Part shown: positions 17,220 through 26,706 of the stretch, piece after piece | Numbering within the stretch: position 1 is the stretch's first letter | Layout: each line of letters begins with the position of its first letter | NCBI RefSeq assembly: GCF_014518425.1 | Contig: NZ_JACVCU010000003.1 | Coordinates: forward strand, 434,001 to 498,000 | From: Terrabacter sp. MAHUQ-38 | Lineage (GTDB): Bacteria; Actinomycetota; Actinomycetes; Actinomycetales; Dermatophilaceae | Length of the DNA stretch: 64,000 nucleotides | Reading direction: 5' to 3' | Translations under genes and position numbers: made by a program | The notes under the pieces: model-generated | Seen by the model: only the letters and a program-made list of their open reading frames with translations | Told to the model about the DNA's origin: nothing | Databases searched by the model: none

Positions 17220-19714
17220 ACCGCCGCGCCGAACGTCGCGCGCGACGCGAGGGCCTCACGCAGCTCCGCGTCGGCATCAACCAGTGAGCGGTGCACGGCG
17301 GGCGTGAGGTCGTCACGAGCGATGGCCGCGGCGCTGAGGCGAGCCGTCTCGTCGGTGAAGACCCGCGGGAACGCGACGAGCACGACCCGGGACAGGGCGT
17401 CCTCGCCCACCCAGTCCGACATGGCGGGCACGTCGGTGAAGTAGCGCGGCACGTAGTCGACGACGAGGTCGTCGTCGGGCGCCGTCCAGAAACCCCGCGC
17501 GAGATGGACCATCTCGTAGTTGGAGCGCCCCTTCTGCCCTGTCAGCTCGGTCCACGCCCACGCCTTGACGTCCGCGTCGGGCAGGCACGCCCGGCACATG
17601 AGCGCGTTGAGGCTGCCCTGCAGCGTGTCGTCCTTGGCGTGGAAGGCGTCGATCTCGGGCATCCCGATGAGCCCACGTGAAGCGAGGTTGCGCACGACGA
17701 TCCAGCGGAAGTCGCCGTCGTCCTCGAGTCCCGCCGGCAGGCCCTCGCCATCGGCCCAGGCACGCAGCAGGGTCGCGTCGGCGCTCGTGCCGGCGACGAG
17801 GCGGGCGGCCGCGAGCGACTCGGTCGTGCCTGGCGTCGACCGCTCGAGCAGCCCGGTGCCGGCGACGCTGAGCCGGGCGAGTGCCGCGTCCTGCGCCCCC
17901 CGCGGTACGAACCACGGCACGATCCGGTGCTCGGCGTACGCGGAGATCCGGGTCAGGATCGACGAGCTCGTCTCGACGGGCCAGGCCGCGTCGAAGACCT
18001 CGAGGAAGGCGCCGGGTGAGACGGTGGCGCCGTGCACGCCGTCGATGAGTGCCGACCACACGACGGCGCGCGCCTGGTCGTCGGGGACCTGCGCGAGCTG
18101 GGTCGGCAGCGCCGCCACGGTGGAGTCGGACAGACGTACGCGAGCCCAGGTCAGGTCGGACGCGTTGGGCAGCAGGAGCGCCGGCTCGGGCGTGCCCTCC
18201 AGCTCGGCGAGCCTCGTCTCGGGGCCGGTGATGGTCGTCGTGACCCGGCCCAGCTCGCGACCGTCGGTCCAGCCAGCGACGTCGAACGCGTGCGGCCGGT
18301 CTGCGGGCCGGTCGGCGGGCGACTCGCGCCGCGCGACCGCCGACTCGATGACGCCGCCCTGCTCCTCGACGTCGACCGAGATCGTGTCACGGTCGGCCGT
18401 GAGCAGCCAGGCGCGCGACCACGTCTCGAGATCCTTGCCGCTCGCGGCCTCGATGGCGGCGAGGAAGTCGGCGAGCGTCCCGTTGCCGTAGGACTTGTCG
18501 GTCAGGTAGGCGCGCACACCTCCGATGAAGGGTTCGTCACCGACGTACGCGATGAGCTGGCGCAGCGTGGCCGCACCCTTCGCGTAGGAGATGCCGTCGA
18601 AGTTCTGCAGGGCGCTCTGGGCGTCGAGCGCCTCGACGCCGGCGACCGGGTGGGTCGAGGGCGAGCGCTCGGCACCGTAGCCCCACACCTTGCGGACGAT
18701 CGAGGAGTCGACCCAGGCGTCGGTGTAGTCGGTCGCGTCGACGAGGCAGCGGTGCGACATGTACTCGGCGAAAGACTCGTTGAGCCACAGGTCGTCCCAC
18801 CACTTCATCGTCACGATGTCGCCGAACCACATGTGCGACATCTCGTGCGAGACGGTGTTGGCGCGGCCGAGGAGCTCGTCACGGGTGGCCGCACCGCGGA
18901 AGAGGTACTGGTCGCGGAAGGTCACGCAGCCGGGGTTCTCCATCGCGCCGGCGTTGAACTCGGGCACGAAGACCTGGTGGTACTCGCCGAACGGGTAGCG
19001 GATGTCGAACAGCCCGTGGAAGTAGTCGAACGACCGCTTCGTCACGTCGAAGAGCTCGGACGCGTGCCGCTCGAGCGGCTCACGCAGCGACGCCCGCGCG
19101 TGGAGGCCCAGGGGTATGCCGTCGTGCTCGTCGCGCACGGAGACGTAGGGTCCGGCGCACACCGTCATGAAGTACGTCGCGAGCGGCCTCGTCGTGGCGA
19201 GGCTCCACCGGCCGGGTCCGTTCTGCGTCGCGGCGCCGTTGCCGAGCACGACCCAGTCGATCGGCGCCCGGACCGTGACGTCGTAGGGCGCCTTGAGGTC
19301 GGGCTGGTCGAAGCAGGCGTAGACGCTGGGCGCGGCGTCGAGGAACAGGTGGCCGTAGACGTAGTCGCGGTCGTCGGCGGGGTCGGTGGCGCGGTGCAGG
19401 CCCTGGCCGTCGTGGCTGTAGGCCATGGTGGCGGCGACGACGAGCTCGTTGTCGGCGCGCAGGCCGGTGAGCGGCAGGCGCCCGTCGACGACGTCGGCCG
19501 GGTCCAGCGGCTCGCCGTTGAGCGAGGCCGCCTCGACGGAGCGCGCCTTGAGGTCGACCCACGATCCGGCGCCGGGCTCGGCGCACGTGAAGCGGACGGT
19601 CGTGTGCGAGCCGAAGACCTCGGCGCCTTGGTCGAGGTCGAGCTCGACGGCATACGACATGACGGTGATCAGCGAGGATCGCTCGCGGGCTTCGACCAGG
19701 GTGAGACTGCGCAT
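17216..19714 (-). CDS. pepN: aminopeptidase N (M1 zinc metallopeptidase)
   Basis: At 832 residues this is the usual length for actinobacterial PepN. It has the exopeptidase motif 'GAMENPG' near residue 254 and the zinc site 'HEMSHMWFGD' (H290-E-x2-H294) with the distal ligand in 'WLNESFAEY'. The C-terminal half is the helical ERAP1-like domain. It removes N-terminal residues from peptides in the cytoplasm. The gene precedes the DUF4111 nucleotidyltransferase with a 4-bp overlap. The start at 19714 is the first ATG; the internal 'MSYAVEL' Met 18 codons later is an alternative start. Confidence 0.94.
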   Translation of the reverse strand: MRSLTLVEARERSSLITVMSYAVELDLDQGAEVFGSHTTVRFTCAEPGAGSWVDLKARSVEAASLNGEPLDPADVVDGRLPLTGLRADNELVVAATMAYSHDGQGLHRATDPADDRDYVYGHLFLDAAPSVYACFDQPDLKAPYDVTVRAPIDWVVLGNGAATQNGPGRWSLATTRPLATYFMTVCAGPYVSVRDEHDGIPLGLHARASLREPLERHASELFDVTKRSFDYFHGLFDIRYPFGEYHQVFVPEFNAGAMENPGCVTFRDQYLFRGAATRDELLGRANTVSHEMSHMWFGDIVTMKWWDDLWLNESFAEYMSHRCLVDATDYTDAWVDSSIVRKVWGYGAERSPSTHPVAGVEALDAQSALQNFDGISYAKGAATLRQLIAYVGDEPFIGGVRAYLTDKSYGNGTLADFLAAIEAASGKDLETWSRAWLLTADRDTISVDVEEQGGVIESAVARRESPADRPADRPHAFDVAGWTDGRELGRVTTTITGPETRLAELEGTPEPALLLPNASDLTWARVRLSDSTVAALPTQLAQVPDDQARAVVWSALIDGVHGATVSPGAFLEVFDAAWPVETSSSILTRISAYAEHRIVPWFVPRGAQDAALARLSVAGTGLLERSTPGTTESLAAARLVAGTSADATLLRAWADGEGLPAGLEDDGDFRWIVVRNLASRGLIGMPEIDAFHAKDDTLQGSLNALMCRACLPDADVKAWAWTELTGQKGRSNYEMVHLARGFWTAPDDDLVVDYVPRYFTDVPAMSDWVGEDALSRVVLVAFPRVFTDETARLSAAAIARDDLTPAVHRSLVDADAELREALASRATFGAAV

Positions 19715-19774
19715 GGAGCGAGCCTGCCAGATCGGCAGGCCCGCCGTCGCCGGGGCTGCCCGGCGCCGTGACCC

Positions 19775-20650
19775 TCAGGACCGGTGGGGGCCCCCCGCGA
19801 GGTTCTCGAGGCGCGCGATGCGCTGGTCCATCGGCGGGTGGGTCGACAGGAAACGCGTGACGTCCTGCGCCCGGAAGGGGTTGGCGATCATCATGTGGCT
19901 TGCGTTGACGATGTCCTGCTGCGGGGCGAGTGGCGCCCGTGCGACCCCTGACTCGAGCTTGCGCAGCGCGGAGGCGAGGGCCAGCGGGTCGCCGGTGAGC
20001 CTCGCGCCGTCCTCGTCGGCGTCGTACTCGCGGGTGCGGCTGATGGCCATCTGGATCATCACGGCGGCCATCGGCGCGAGCAGGCTCATCGCGAGCAGCG
20101 CGATCGGGTTCGGGCGGTCCTCGTCAGAGCTCCCGCCGCCGAACATGCTCGTGAACATCAGCATCTGGCCGATCGAGGTGATGACGCCGGCGATGGCGGC
20201 CGCGACCGAGCTGGTGAGGATGTCGCGGTTGTAGACGTGCATGAGCTCATGGCCGAGCACGCCGCGCAGCTCGCGCTCGTCGAGCAGGCCGAGGATGCCC
20301 TCGGTGCAGCAGACGGCGGCGTTCTGCGGGTTGCGGCCGGTCGCGAACGCGTTGGGGGCCTGGGTGGGCGAGATGTAGAGGCGCGGCATCGGCTTGCCCG
20401 CGGCGGTCGAGAGCTCACGGACGATGCGGTACATCGCCGGCGCCTGGGCCTCCGACACCGGGTAGGCGTGCATGGCACGGATCGCGAGCTTGTCGCTGTT
20501 CCAGTAGCCGTAGAAGGTCGTCGCGACGCCGATGAGCGCGAAGACCCAGATGAACCGCCCACCGCCGACGAGCGCGCCGATGCCGAGCAGGAGGGCCCAG
20601 ATGCCGCCGAAGAGGGCGGCTGTCTTGAGCCCGTTGAAGTGGTTGTGCAT
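19775..20650 (-). CDS. htpX: membrane zinc metalloprotease HtpX
   Basis: The 291-residue M48B protease has N-terminal membrane segments (about 11-29 and 33-50), the 'RLYISPTQAPNAFATGRNP' substrate-loop region, the zinc motif HELMH (H134, E135, H138) and the third ligand in 'REYDADEDGA'. HtpX degrades misfolded membrane proteins, which fits with the HtrA system encoded 7 kb upstream. It stands alone between pepN and the left nuo operon, all on the minus strand; the 132-bp gap to nuoN ends makes co-transcription uncertain. Confidence 0.93.
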   Translation of the reverse strand: MHNHFNGLKTAALFGGIWALLLGIGALVGGGRFIWVFALIGVATTFYGYWNSDKLAIRAMHAYPVSEAQAPAMYRIVRELSTAAGKPMPRLYISPTQAPNAFATGRNPQNAAVCCTEGILGLLDERELRGVLGHELMHVYNRDILTSSVAAAIAGVITSIGQMLMFTSMFGGGSSDEDRPNPIALLAMSLLAPMAAVMIQMAISRTREYDADEDGARLTGDPLALASALRKLESGVARAPLAPQQDIVNASHMMIANPFRAQDVTRFLSTHPPMDQRIARLENLAGGPHRS

Positions 20651-20782
20651 GTCGGGTGAACGAGCAGGTGCGGGAGGGTGTTCCCACTGGGCGCTCGCTG
20701 GGAGGCTGCTGGACGGCCGGCGCAGAGGCCCGTGGAGGATTGTCGTCAGCGCGACGTCTCCCCGCCACCAGGGGCGGCGACG

Positions 20783-22339
20783 TCAGCCGAGGAGACGAAG
20801 AAGCAGGTCCGGCTGCACGCTGACGACGACGAGGACGGCTGCTGCGACGACGAGCCCGGCGACCATGACCGGCCGCCGCGTGACCGTGCCGAAGGCGGCC
20901 GCCGACGCGTCGGCGGTGATGACGGCGCGCAGCCAGCGCAGGTAGACCGCGACGCCGATGACCGCGTTGACGGCGGCCACGACCGCGAGCCAGATCCACC
21001 CCTCGGCGACGACGGGCTGCAACGCGGTGATCTTGCCGACGAGGCCGATGATGCCCGGCGGGAGACCGGCGAGCGAGGTCAGGGCGAGCGCGAGGGCACC
21101 GGCCCGCCACGGGCTGCGCTGCCAGAGTCCCTCGTAGGCGGCGATGGTGCGCCCGTCGTGCGGCCGGTCGCGCAGCGTGACGGCGACGACCGCGAACGCG
21201 ACGAGCGTGGCGACGACGTAGGTGAGCAGGTAGGTCGCGCTCGCGCCCACGCCGAGCGCGGAGATGCTGACGAGCGGCAGCACGACCCAGCCGGCCTGCG
21301 CGACGGTCGACCACGCGAGGAGGCGCACGACGTCGTCCTGGCGCAGGGCCATGACGTTGCCGAGGGTCATGCTGAGCGACGCGAGCACCGCGATCGACAG
21401 CAGCGCCGGCGTGCCGAGCACGGCGACCGCCCGCAGCACGACGAGCAGGGCGGCGAGGGCGGCGATCTTCGACACCGTGGCGAGGAAGGTCGCGACAGGC
21501 ACGGACGAGCCGGCGTATGCCGTCGGCGTCCACGCGTGGAAGGGCACGAGCGAGAGCTTGAAGCCGATGCCCGCCAGGACCAGCACCGTGGCGAGCGCGA
21601 CGAGCCCCGCCGACACCGACGGCCACACGACGACGGTCGGTGCCGTGCCGGCCGCCGAGAACGCGCCTGCCGACGACAGCGCAGCGTCGGGCGTCAGGAA
21701 CGGGCTGCCCGTCGCCGCGAACCACAGCGCCACGCCGAGGACGAGCAGCGCGAAGGACACGAGAGACGTGACGAGCAGCTGGGTCGCACCCGCGACGGCC
21801 GAGCGCCGGCCCGAGAGGGCGACCAGGGCGATGACCGGCAGGGTCGCGAGCTCGAGGGCGACGAGCCAGGTGCCGACGTCGCGGCCGGCCGCGACGACGA
21901 CGGTGCCGGCGAGTGCGGCGAGGAGCAGGACCGCCTCCACCGGCTCGCGGGTGCTGTCGGTCGGGCGACGTCGGCGCGAGCGCGGCCACGCGAGGGCGAT
22001 GCAGACGAGAGCCGAGACGGCGGCGGCCAGCTGGAGCGTGCTGCCGAGCGCGTCGGCCTGCCAGAGACAGACCTGCGGCAGCCCGTCGACGGCGGGCAGG
22101 CTGCTGCTGCCCGCGCCGAACCCGCCGGTGACGCAGAAGGTCTCGCGCGTGGAGCCGCCGCCGAGCGACAGGCCGGGCAGCGTGGTCGCCGCTGACCCGA
22201 GCGAGGCGAGTCCCGCGATGGCGTACGGCACGCGGCGCAGCCGAGGCAGGAGGAGGTCGGCGACGAGCACGAGCACGAGCCCGGCGACGGGCGCGAGGGC
22301 CGGAAGCAGCACGCCGTAGTCGATGGTCAGGCCCTTCAC
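20783..22339 (-). CDS. nuoN: NDH-1-like subunit N (left operon)
   Basis: GTG at 22339 overlaps the NuoM stop by 4 bp. The 518-residue antiporter-like membrane subunit has about 14 hydrophobic segments and the family block 'GIGFKLSLVPFHAWTPTAYAG' (cut: 'FKLSLVPFHAW' holds the central Lys), plus 'SMTLGNVMALRQDDVVRLL'. It is the last gene of a ten-gene operon nuoABCHIJKLMN that reads leftward. It differs clearly in sequence from the NuoN at 42471-44084, so this is an old paralogue rather than a recent duplicate. Confidence 0.88.
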   Translation of the reverse strand: MKGLTIDYGVLLPALAPVAGLVLVLVADLLLPRLRRVPYAIAGLASLGSAATTLPGLSLGGGSTRETFCVTGGFGAGSSSLPAVDGLPQVCLWQADALGSTLQLAAAVSALVCIALAWPRSRRRRPTDSTREPVEAVLLLAALAGTVVVAAGRDVGTWLVALELATLPVIALVALSGRRSAVAGATQLLVTSLVSFALLVLGVALWFAATGSPFLTPDAALSSAGAFSAAGTAPTVVVWPSVSAGLVALATVLVLAGIGFKLSLVPFHAWTPTAYAGSSVPVATFLATVSKIAALAALLVVLRAVAVLGTPALLSIAVLASLSMTLGNVMALRQDDVVRLLAWSTVAQAGWVVLPLVSISALGVGASATYLLTYVVATLVAFAVVAVTLRDRPHDGRTIAAYEGLWQRSPWRAGALALALTSLAGLPPGIIGLVGKITALQPVVAEGWIWLAVVAAVNAVIGVAVYLRWLRAVITADASAAAFGTVTRRPVMVAGLVVAAAVLVVVSVQPDLLLRLLG

Positions 22340-23841
22340 GGCGTCACCCCCAGGCCGGCGAGCAGGCCGGTGGTGGCTGCGTCGGACAGCCCGAGGAGCA
22401 GGTGCGGCACGAGGCCGAGCACGACGATGACGACGACGAGGGCCATGGCGACGGCCCAACGGGCACCGCGCGAGTCGGCGACCGGCTCTGCGGCCGGCCC
22501 CTCGGCTGCCTCGCTGCCTTCACCGGCCCAGACGATGCGGGCGACGCGCAGCGAGTAGGCGGCGGCCAGGGCCAGACCGGCGGCACCGAGCACCACGCAG
22601 ACCCGCAGCAGCGCCACCGGGCGGTCGCGTGCGGGCGACCACGCGGCATACAGCGCGAGGAACTCACCCCAGAAGCTGACGAGGCCGGGCAGGCCCAGGG
22701 CAGCGGCGAGGCCGACGACGAGCACGAAGCCGAAGCGGGGCGCCTTGTCGCGCAAGGCTGCTCGTGCCACCTGCAGGTCGGCTGAGCCCCACTGCTCCTT
22801 GAGGTCCCCGACGACGAAGAAGAGGAGTGCGGCGACGACGCCGTGGGCGATGTTGCCGAAGAGGGCCGCCTGCAGGCCGGTCTCGCTGCCCGACGCGATG
22901 GCGAGCGCGACGAAGCCCATGTGGGCGACGGAGCTGTAGGCGATGAGGCGCTTGAGGTCGCGCTCCACCAGGCAGGCGAGGCCTCCCCAGAGGATGCCGA
23001 CGACACCGAGGACCGCGAGGACGGGGCTGAGCGCCGCGACTCCCTGCGGGACCGTCGCGACGACGACCCGCACGATGCCGTAGGTGCCCATCTTGAGAAG
23101 CACCGCCGCGAGCAGCACCGAGCCGGCCGTCGGCGCGATGGTGTGCGCCGAGGGCAGCCACGTGTGAAGCGGCCAGAGCGGCACCTTGATGCCGAGGCCC
23201 AGCAGCAGCAGCGAGGCGATCGCGATCTCGAGGGGCCGGGCGATACCGGCGCCGTGCCGGTCGGCGAGGACGGTGAGGTCGCTCGTGCCCTGGTGGTGCA
23301 CGAGGAAGAGGATGCCGACGAGCATGAGGGTCGAGCCGAGCACCGTGAAGAGCACGAAGCGACCCGCCGCGTCGGCACGGGTCTCGTCGCGCACGTGGTC
23401 GTCGCCGAAGCGGCGCACCAGCACCCACATCGGCACGAGGACGACCTCGAAGGCGATGAAGAAGAGGATCGCGTCGCGCGCGAGGAAGGTCGCGAGCGCG
23501 CCCGTCTCGACGAGCAGGATGCAGCCGAGGAAGGTAGAGCCGGTGCCGCCCTTGGGGATCGGCCCCGCGAGCGCGTGGGCGACCACGGCCACGGTGAGCA
23601 GCGCCGTGAGCAGGACGAGCGCGGCCGAGATGCCGTCGACGCCGAAGTGCCAGCGCACCCCGAGCGAGCGGATCCACGGCACGTCGACCTCGTGGCGGCC
23701 CCACACCACGACGACCGCGAGCAGCGCCGTCACGACGGTCGACCCGAGGGCGATTCCGCGCTCGACGCGGGACTCGCCGGGGATCGCGATGAGGGCGATC
23801 GCCGCGAGCAACGGCACGAGGAGCAGGAGGGTCAGCGCCAT
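22336..23841 (-). CDS. nuoM: NDH-1-like subunit M (left operon)
   Basis: The 501-residue proton-pumping subunit has the conserved Glu132 ('FIAFEVVLVPMW') and Lys219 ('GIKVPLWPLHTWLP') of the Mrp-antiporter family, both needed for proton transfer. 'VERDLKRLIAYSSVAHMGF' is also typical. The gene overlaps nuoL by 10 bp and nuoN by 4 bp, so the polypeptides are made in coupled fashion. The intact channel residues argue against a decaying operon. Confidence 0.92.
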   Translation of the reverse strand: MALTLLLLVPLLAAIALIAIPGESRVERGIALGSTVVTALLAVVVVWGRHEVDVPWIRSLGVRWHFGVDGISAALVLLTALLTVAVVAHALAGPIPKGGTGSTFLGCILLVETGALATFLARDAILFFIAFEVVLVPMWVLVRRFGDDHVRDETRADAAGRFVLFTVLGSTLMLVGILFLVHHQGTSDLTVLADRHGAGIARPLEIAIASLLLLGLGIKVPLWPLHTWLPSAHTIAPTAGSVLLAAVLLKMGTYGIVRVVVATVPQGVAALSPVLAVLGVVGILWGGLACLVERDLKRLIAYSSVAHMGFVALAIASGSETGLQAALFGNIAHGVVAALLFFVVGDLKEQWGSADLQVARAALRDKAPRFGFVLVVGLAAALGLPGLVSFWGEFLALYAAWSPARDRPVALLRVCVVLGAAGLALAAAYSLRVARIVWAGEGSEAAEGPAAEPVADSRGARWAVAMALVVVIVVLGLVPHLLLGLSDAATTGLLAGLGVTP

Positions 23842-25745
23842 GCCGCCACCCCCAGCACCGCGACGAGCACGACCCCGCAGAGCAATCCGAGGAGGGACAT
23901 GGACGGCACGGCGCGGTGACTGCGCTCACCGACCCTGCCGGCGCCCCGCGCCACGGCGGCCGTGGCCCGCGGGTAGGCGTCGACGACGTCGCGGTCGAGC
24001 ACGACGACGAGACGGGCGAGCGCCGTCACCGCCCGAGCGAAACCGGCGTATGCCGTGTCGGCACCGAAGCCGCGCACCGCGGACTCGCGCACGCTGACGG
24101 GCAGGCGCTCCGCCACGTCGGAGCGGCCCCGGTCGCTGAGGACCCACACGGCAAGCGCGGCTCCGGCGACGAGCAGGACCGACAGGAGGGCGCCGACGAG
24201 CCCGACGTGGACTGCGCCGCGCAGGCTCGACAGGAAGAGGGTGCCGACGACGGTGAGGGCGGCGAGGACGGACACGACGAACGCGGCCGGCAGCGTGATC
24301 GGCTCATGGCCGTGGGCGTGGACCCGCTCCACCTCGGCGTCGTCGGCGCTGTCAGCGGCGGTCACGACGGCGACGTCCTCCTCGGCCACGATTGCGGTCT
24401 CGTCGTCGGGCGCAGGAGCTGTGGCCGCGACCGGGGTGTCGAGGAGGAGCCAGGCCCGGGTGCAGTAGGCGGCGGTCAGCACGACCGTGACGAAGAGCGC
24501 CACGACGACGATGCGGGCACCGGCCCCCGTGCCCTCGAGCGCGGCGTCGATGACGGTGTCCTTGGTGAAGAAGCCGATGAGCGGTGGCACCCCGGCCAGC
24601 GCCGCCAGGCCGATGCCCATCGACCAGCGCAGGGCCCCGGTGCGCCGCAGCCGCCCGCGGAGAGCAGCGATCGCCGTGGCTCCGGTGAGCACCGACAGCC
24701 ACCCGGCCCCGAGGAAGAGGAGCGCCTTGAAGAACGCGTGCCCGATGAGGTGCGCGATGCCCGGGCCCACCCTCGGGTCCGTGGGCGTGGGTGCTGGTGC
24801 GGCCGCGAGGGCGGCGAGCATGACAGCGATCTGGCTCAACGTCGAGTAGGCGAGCAGACGCTTGAGGTCAGTCTGGGCGAACGCCAAGAGCGCGGCGTAG
24901 ACCATCGTCACCGCCGCCAGCACGGCGAGCAGGGTACGCGCGCCGTCGTGGCCCGCGTAGAGCGGGAAGAGCCGGGCGACGACGTACGTACCGGCGGCGA
25001 CCATCGTCGCTGCGTGGATCAGCGCCGACGCCGGGGTCGGGCCCTCCATGGCGTCAGGCAGCCAGTCGTGGAACGGGACCAGGCCCGACTTGCCGGCGAC
25101 CCCGATCGCGACGCCGACCAGCCCGATCGTCAGCAGGGCGGGCTCGCCCGTGGCCGTGAGCACCGCGAACAGGTCGGTCGAGTGGGCGCGGGCGGCGAGG
25201 GCGACGATCCCGACGACCATGCCGATGTCGGCCACGCGCGTGACCAGGAAGGCCTTGTAGGCCGCGCGGCGGGCCGCGGGGCGTTCGCTGTCGTGGCCGA
25301 TGAGCAGCCACGAGCACCAGCCCATGATCTCCCAGCCGACGAGCATGAGGACGAGGTCGGCCGACTGGACGACGAGCAGCATGCCGGAGGCGAAGAGCGA
25401 GACCGTCGCGGCGAACTGGCCGTAGCGCGGGTCGTCGCGCAGGTACCACGCCGTGAAGACCTGGATCGCCAGCACGACGAGGGCGACGACGAACGACACG
25501 AGTCCCGAGACGCGGTCGGAGAGCAGGTGCAGGGGCACGGCGAGGTCGCCGAGCGGCAGGCGCCCGAGGGTGTCGATGTCGGCGCTCCGCGACGGAGCGA
25601 TCCACTGGATGAGCCCCAGGACGGTGACGTAGGCCGACACGGAGATCGCGACGGCCGAAGCGACGGCCCGCTGCCTGCGGGCGAGGAGGCCCAGGAGCCC
25701 GGCGAGCGCCGGGAGCACGACGACCATGCGCACGATCCAGCTCAC
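23832..25745 (-). CDS. nuoL: NDH-1-like subunit L (left operon)
   Basis: The 637-residue subunit starts at GTG 25745 (4-bp overlap with nuoK). It has Glu139 ('LVGWEIMGWCSWLLIG') and Lys219 ('AGKSGLVPFHDWLPDAMEGP') of the antiporter core, and '[14 protein letters not shown]'. It is close to the usual NuoL length and keeps a C-terminal extension with a charged break ('DSADDAEVERVHAHGHEP') before the last hydrophobic segments, consistent with the lateral helix arm. It forms the distal pump unit of the membrane arm. Confidence 0.92.
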   Translation of the reverse strand: MSWIVRMVVVLPALAGLLGLLARRQRAVASAVAISVSAYVTVLGLIQWIAPSRSADIDTLGRLPLGDLAVPLHLLSDRVSGLVSFVVALVVLAIQVFTAWYLRDDPRYGQFAATVSLFASGMLLVVQSADLVLMLVGWEIMGWCSWLLIGHDSERPAARRAAYKAFLVTRVADIGMVVGIVALAARAHSTDLFAVLTATGEPALLTIGLVGVAIGVAGKSGLVPFHDWLPDAMEGPTPASALIHAATMVAAGTYVVARLFPLYAGHDGARTLLAVLAAVTMVYAALLAFAQTDLKRLLAYSTLSQIAVMLAALAAAPAPTPTDPRVGPGIAHLIGHAFFKALLFLGAGWLSVLTGATAIAALRGRLRRTGALRWSMGIGLAALAGVPPLIGFFTKDTVIDAALEGTGAGARIVVVALFVTVVLTAAYCTRAWLLLDTPVAATAPAPDDETAIVAEEDVAVVTAADSADDAEVERVHAHGHEPITLPAAFVVSVLAALTVVGTLFLSSLRGAVHVGLVGALLSVLLVAGAALAVWVLSDRGRSDVAERLPVSVRESAVRGFGADTAYAGFARAVTALARLVVVLDRDVVDAYPRATAAVARGAGRVGERSHRAVPSMSLLGLLCGVVLVAVLGVAAWR

Positions 25746-26122
25746 GGGGCCCCCTCCCGAGCCGGCGCTCGGTCCATGGCGGGCTGCACGTCCGTGTCGG
25801 TGGGCTCGTCCTCGTCGTCACTGAGGTCCGGCACGGCCGTGAGGTCGATGTTTCCGCTGCGCCGGAAGAGCACGAGGATGATCGCGAGCGCGACCGTGAT
25901 CTCGGCTGCGGCGATGGTGATGACGAAGAGCGTCAGCACGGGACCCGCGGACAACGGCGCCCCGGCCCGCGAACCCGCTGTCACCAGAAGGAGGTTCGCG
26001 GCGTTGAGGATGAGCTCGACGCCGATGAGCACCAGGACGGCGTTGCGCCGCGCGAGGACGCCGTAGACGCCGATGCCGGCGAGCAGGGCGACGAGCGCAG
26101 CCGGGAACCCGAGATGGATCAC
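25742..26122 (-). CDS. nuoK: NDH-1-like subunit K (left operon)
   Basis: GTG at 26122 overlaps the nuoJ stop by 4 bp and gives 126 residues: three membrane segments with the two buried glutamates of NuoK ('GVELILNAANLL' and 'AAAEITVALAI'). A 28-residue acidic tail ('DLSDDEDEPTDTDVQPAMDR') follows that the ordinary 99-residue NuoK in this window does not have. Membrane-arm proton channel subunit. Confidence 0.9.
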   Translation of the reverse strand: MIHLGFPAALVALLAGIGVYGVLARRNAVLVLIGVELILNAANLLLVTAGSRAGAPLSAGPVLTLFVITIAAAEITVALAIILVLFRRSGNIDLTAVPDLSDDEDEPTDTDVQPAMDRAPAREGAP

Positions 26123-26706
26123 GGGCGCTCCCCCGCCGGCTGGGTCGCGTCCGCCAATGCCGACGGGTGGGTGGTGACGCGTACGGTCGGCGCCTCCTCG
26201 CGGGTCAGGACGAGACGCGAGACCGCGAACGCCCCGATGAGCGCGACGAGGAGGAGTACCGAGAGCAGCTCGAACGGCCAGACCCACGTGCCGAAGATCG
26301 CCTGGGCGACCTGCGGTGTCAGCGACTCGGCGGTGTCGAGGTCGGCCCTCGCGCCGAAGAAGAGGGGCAGCAGGAGCGACGCGAGCAGGATGGTCGTCGC
26401 GGCACCGAGCACGGCGCCGGCCACGCGCTGCCAGGCTGGGGTGTCGATCTCGGCGTGCGGGCCGATCGGGGCCCGGGTCAGCATCAGTGCGAACAGGACG
26501 AGCACGACGATGGCGCCCACGTAGACGAGCAGCTGCACGAGGCCGACCAGCTCCTGGCCGAGCACGAGGTACGCGCCCGCGAGCGACCCGAGCGAGACGA
26601 GCAGCCACAGGGCGGCGTGCACCACGTGCTTCGTCGTCACCGACAGCAGGGCCGACAGGGCGGTCACGGCGCCGACGGCGACGAAGACGATGTCGCGGGT
26701 CGTCAC
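26119..26706 (-). CDS. nuoJ: NDH-1-like subunit J (left operon)
   Basis: The 195-residue protein has five hydrophobic segments and the NuoJ block '[20 protein letters not shown]' in the third one, which carries the pi-bulge region of the family. GTG start overlaps nuoI by 4 bp; its stop overlaps nuoK. Part of the membrane arm next to NuoK and NuoA. Confidence 0.88.
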   Translation of the reverse strand: MTTRDIVFVAVGAVTALSALLSVTTKHVVHAALWLLVSLGSLAGAYLVLGQELVGLVQLLVYVGAIVVLVLFALMLTRAPIGPHAEIDTPAWQRVAGAVLGAATTILLASLLLPLFFGARADLDTAESLTPQVAQAIFGTWVWPFELLSVLLLVALIGAFAVSRLVLTREEAPTVRVTTHPSALADATQPAGERP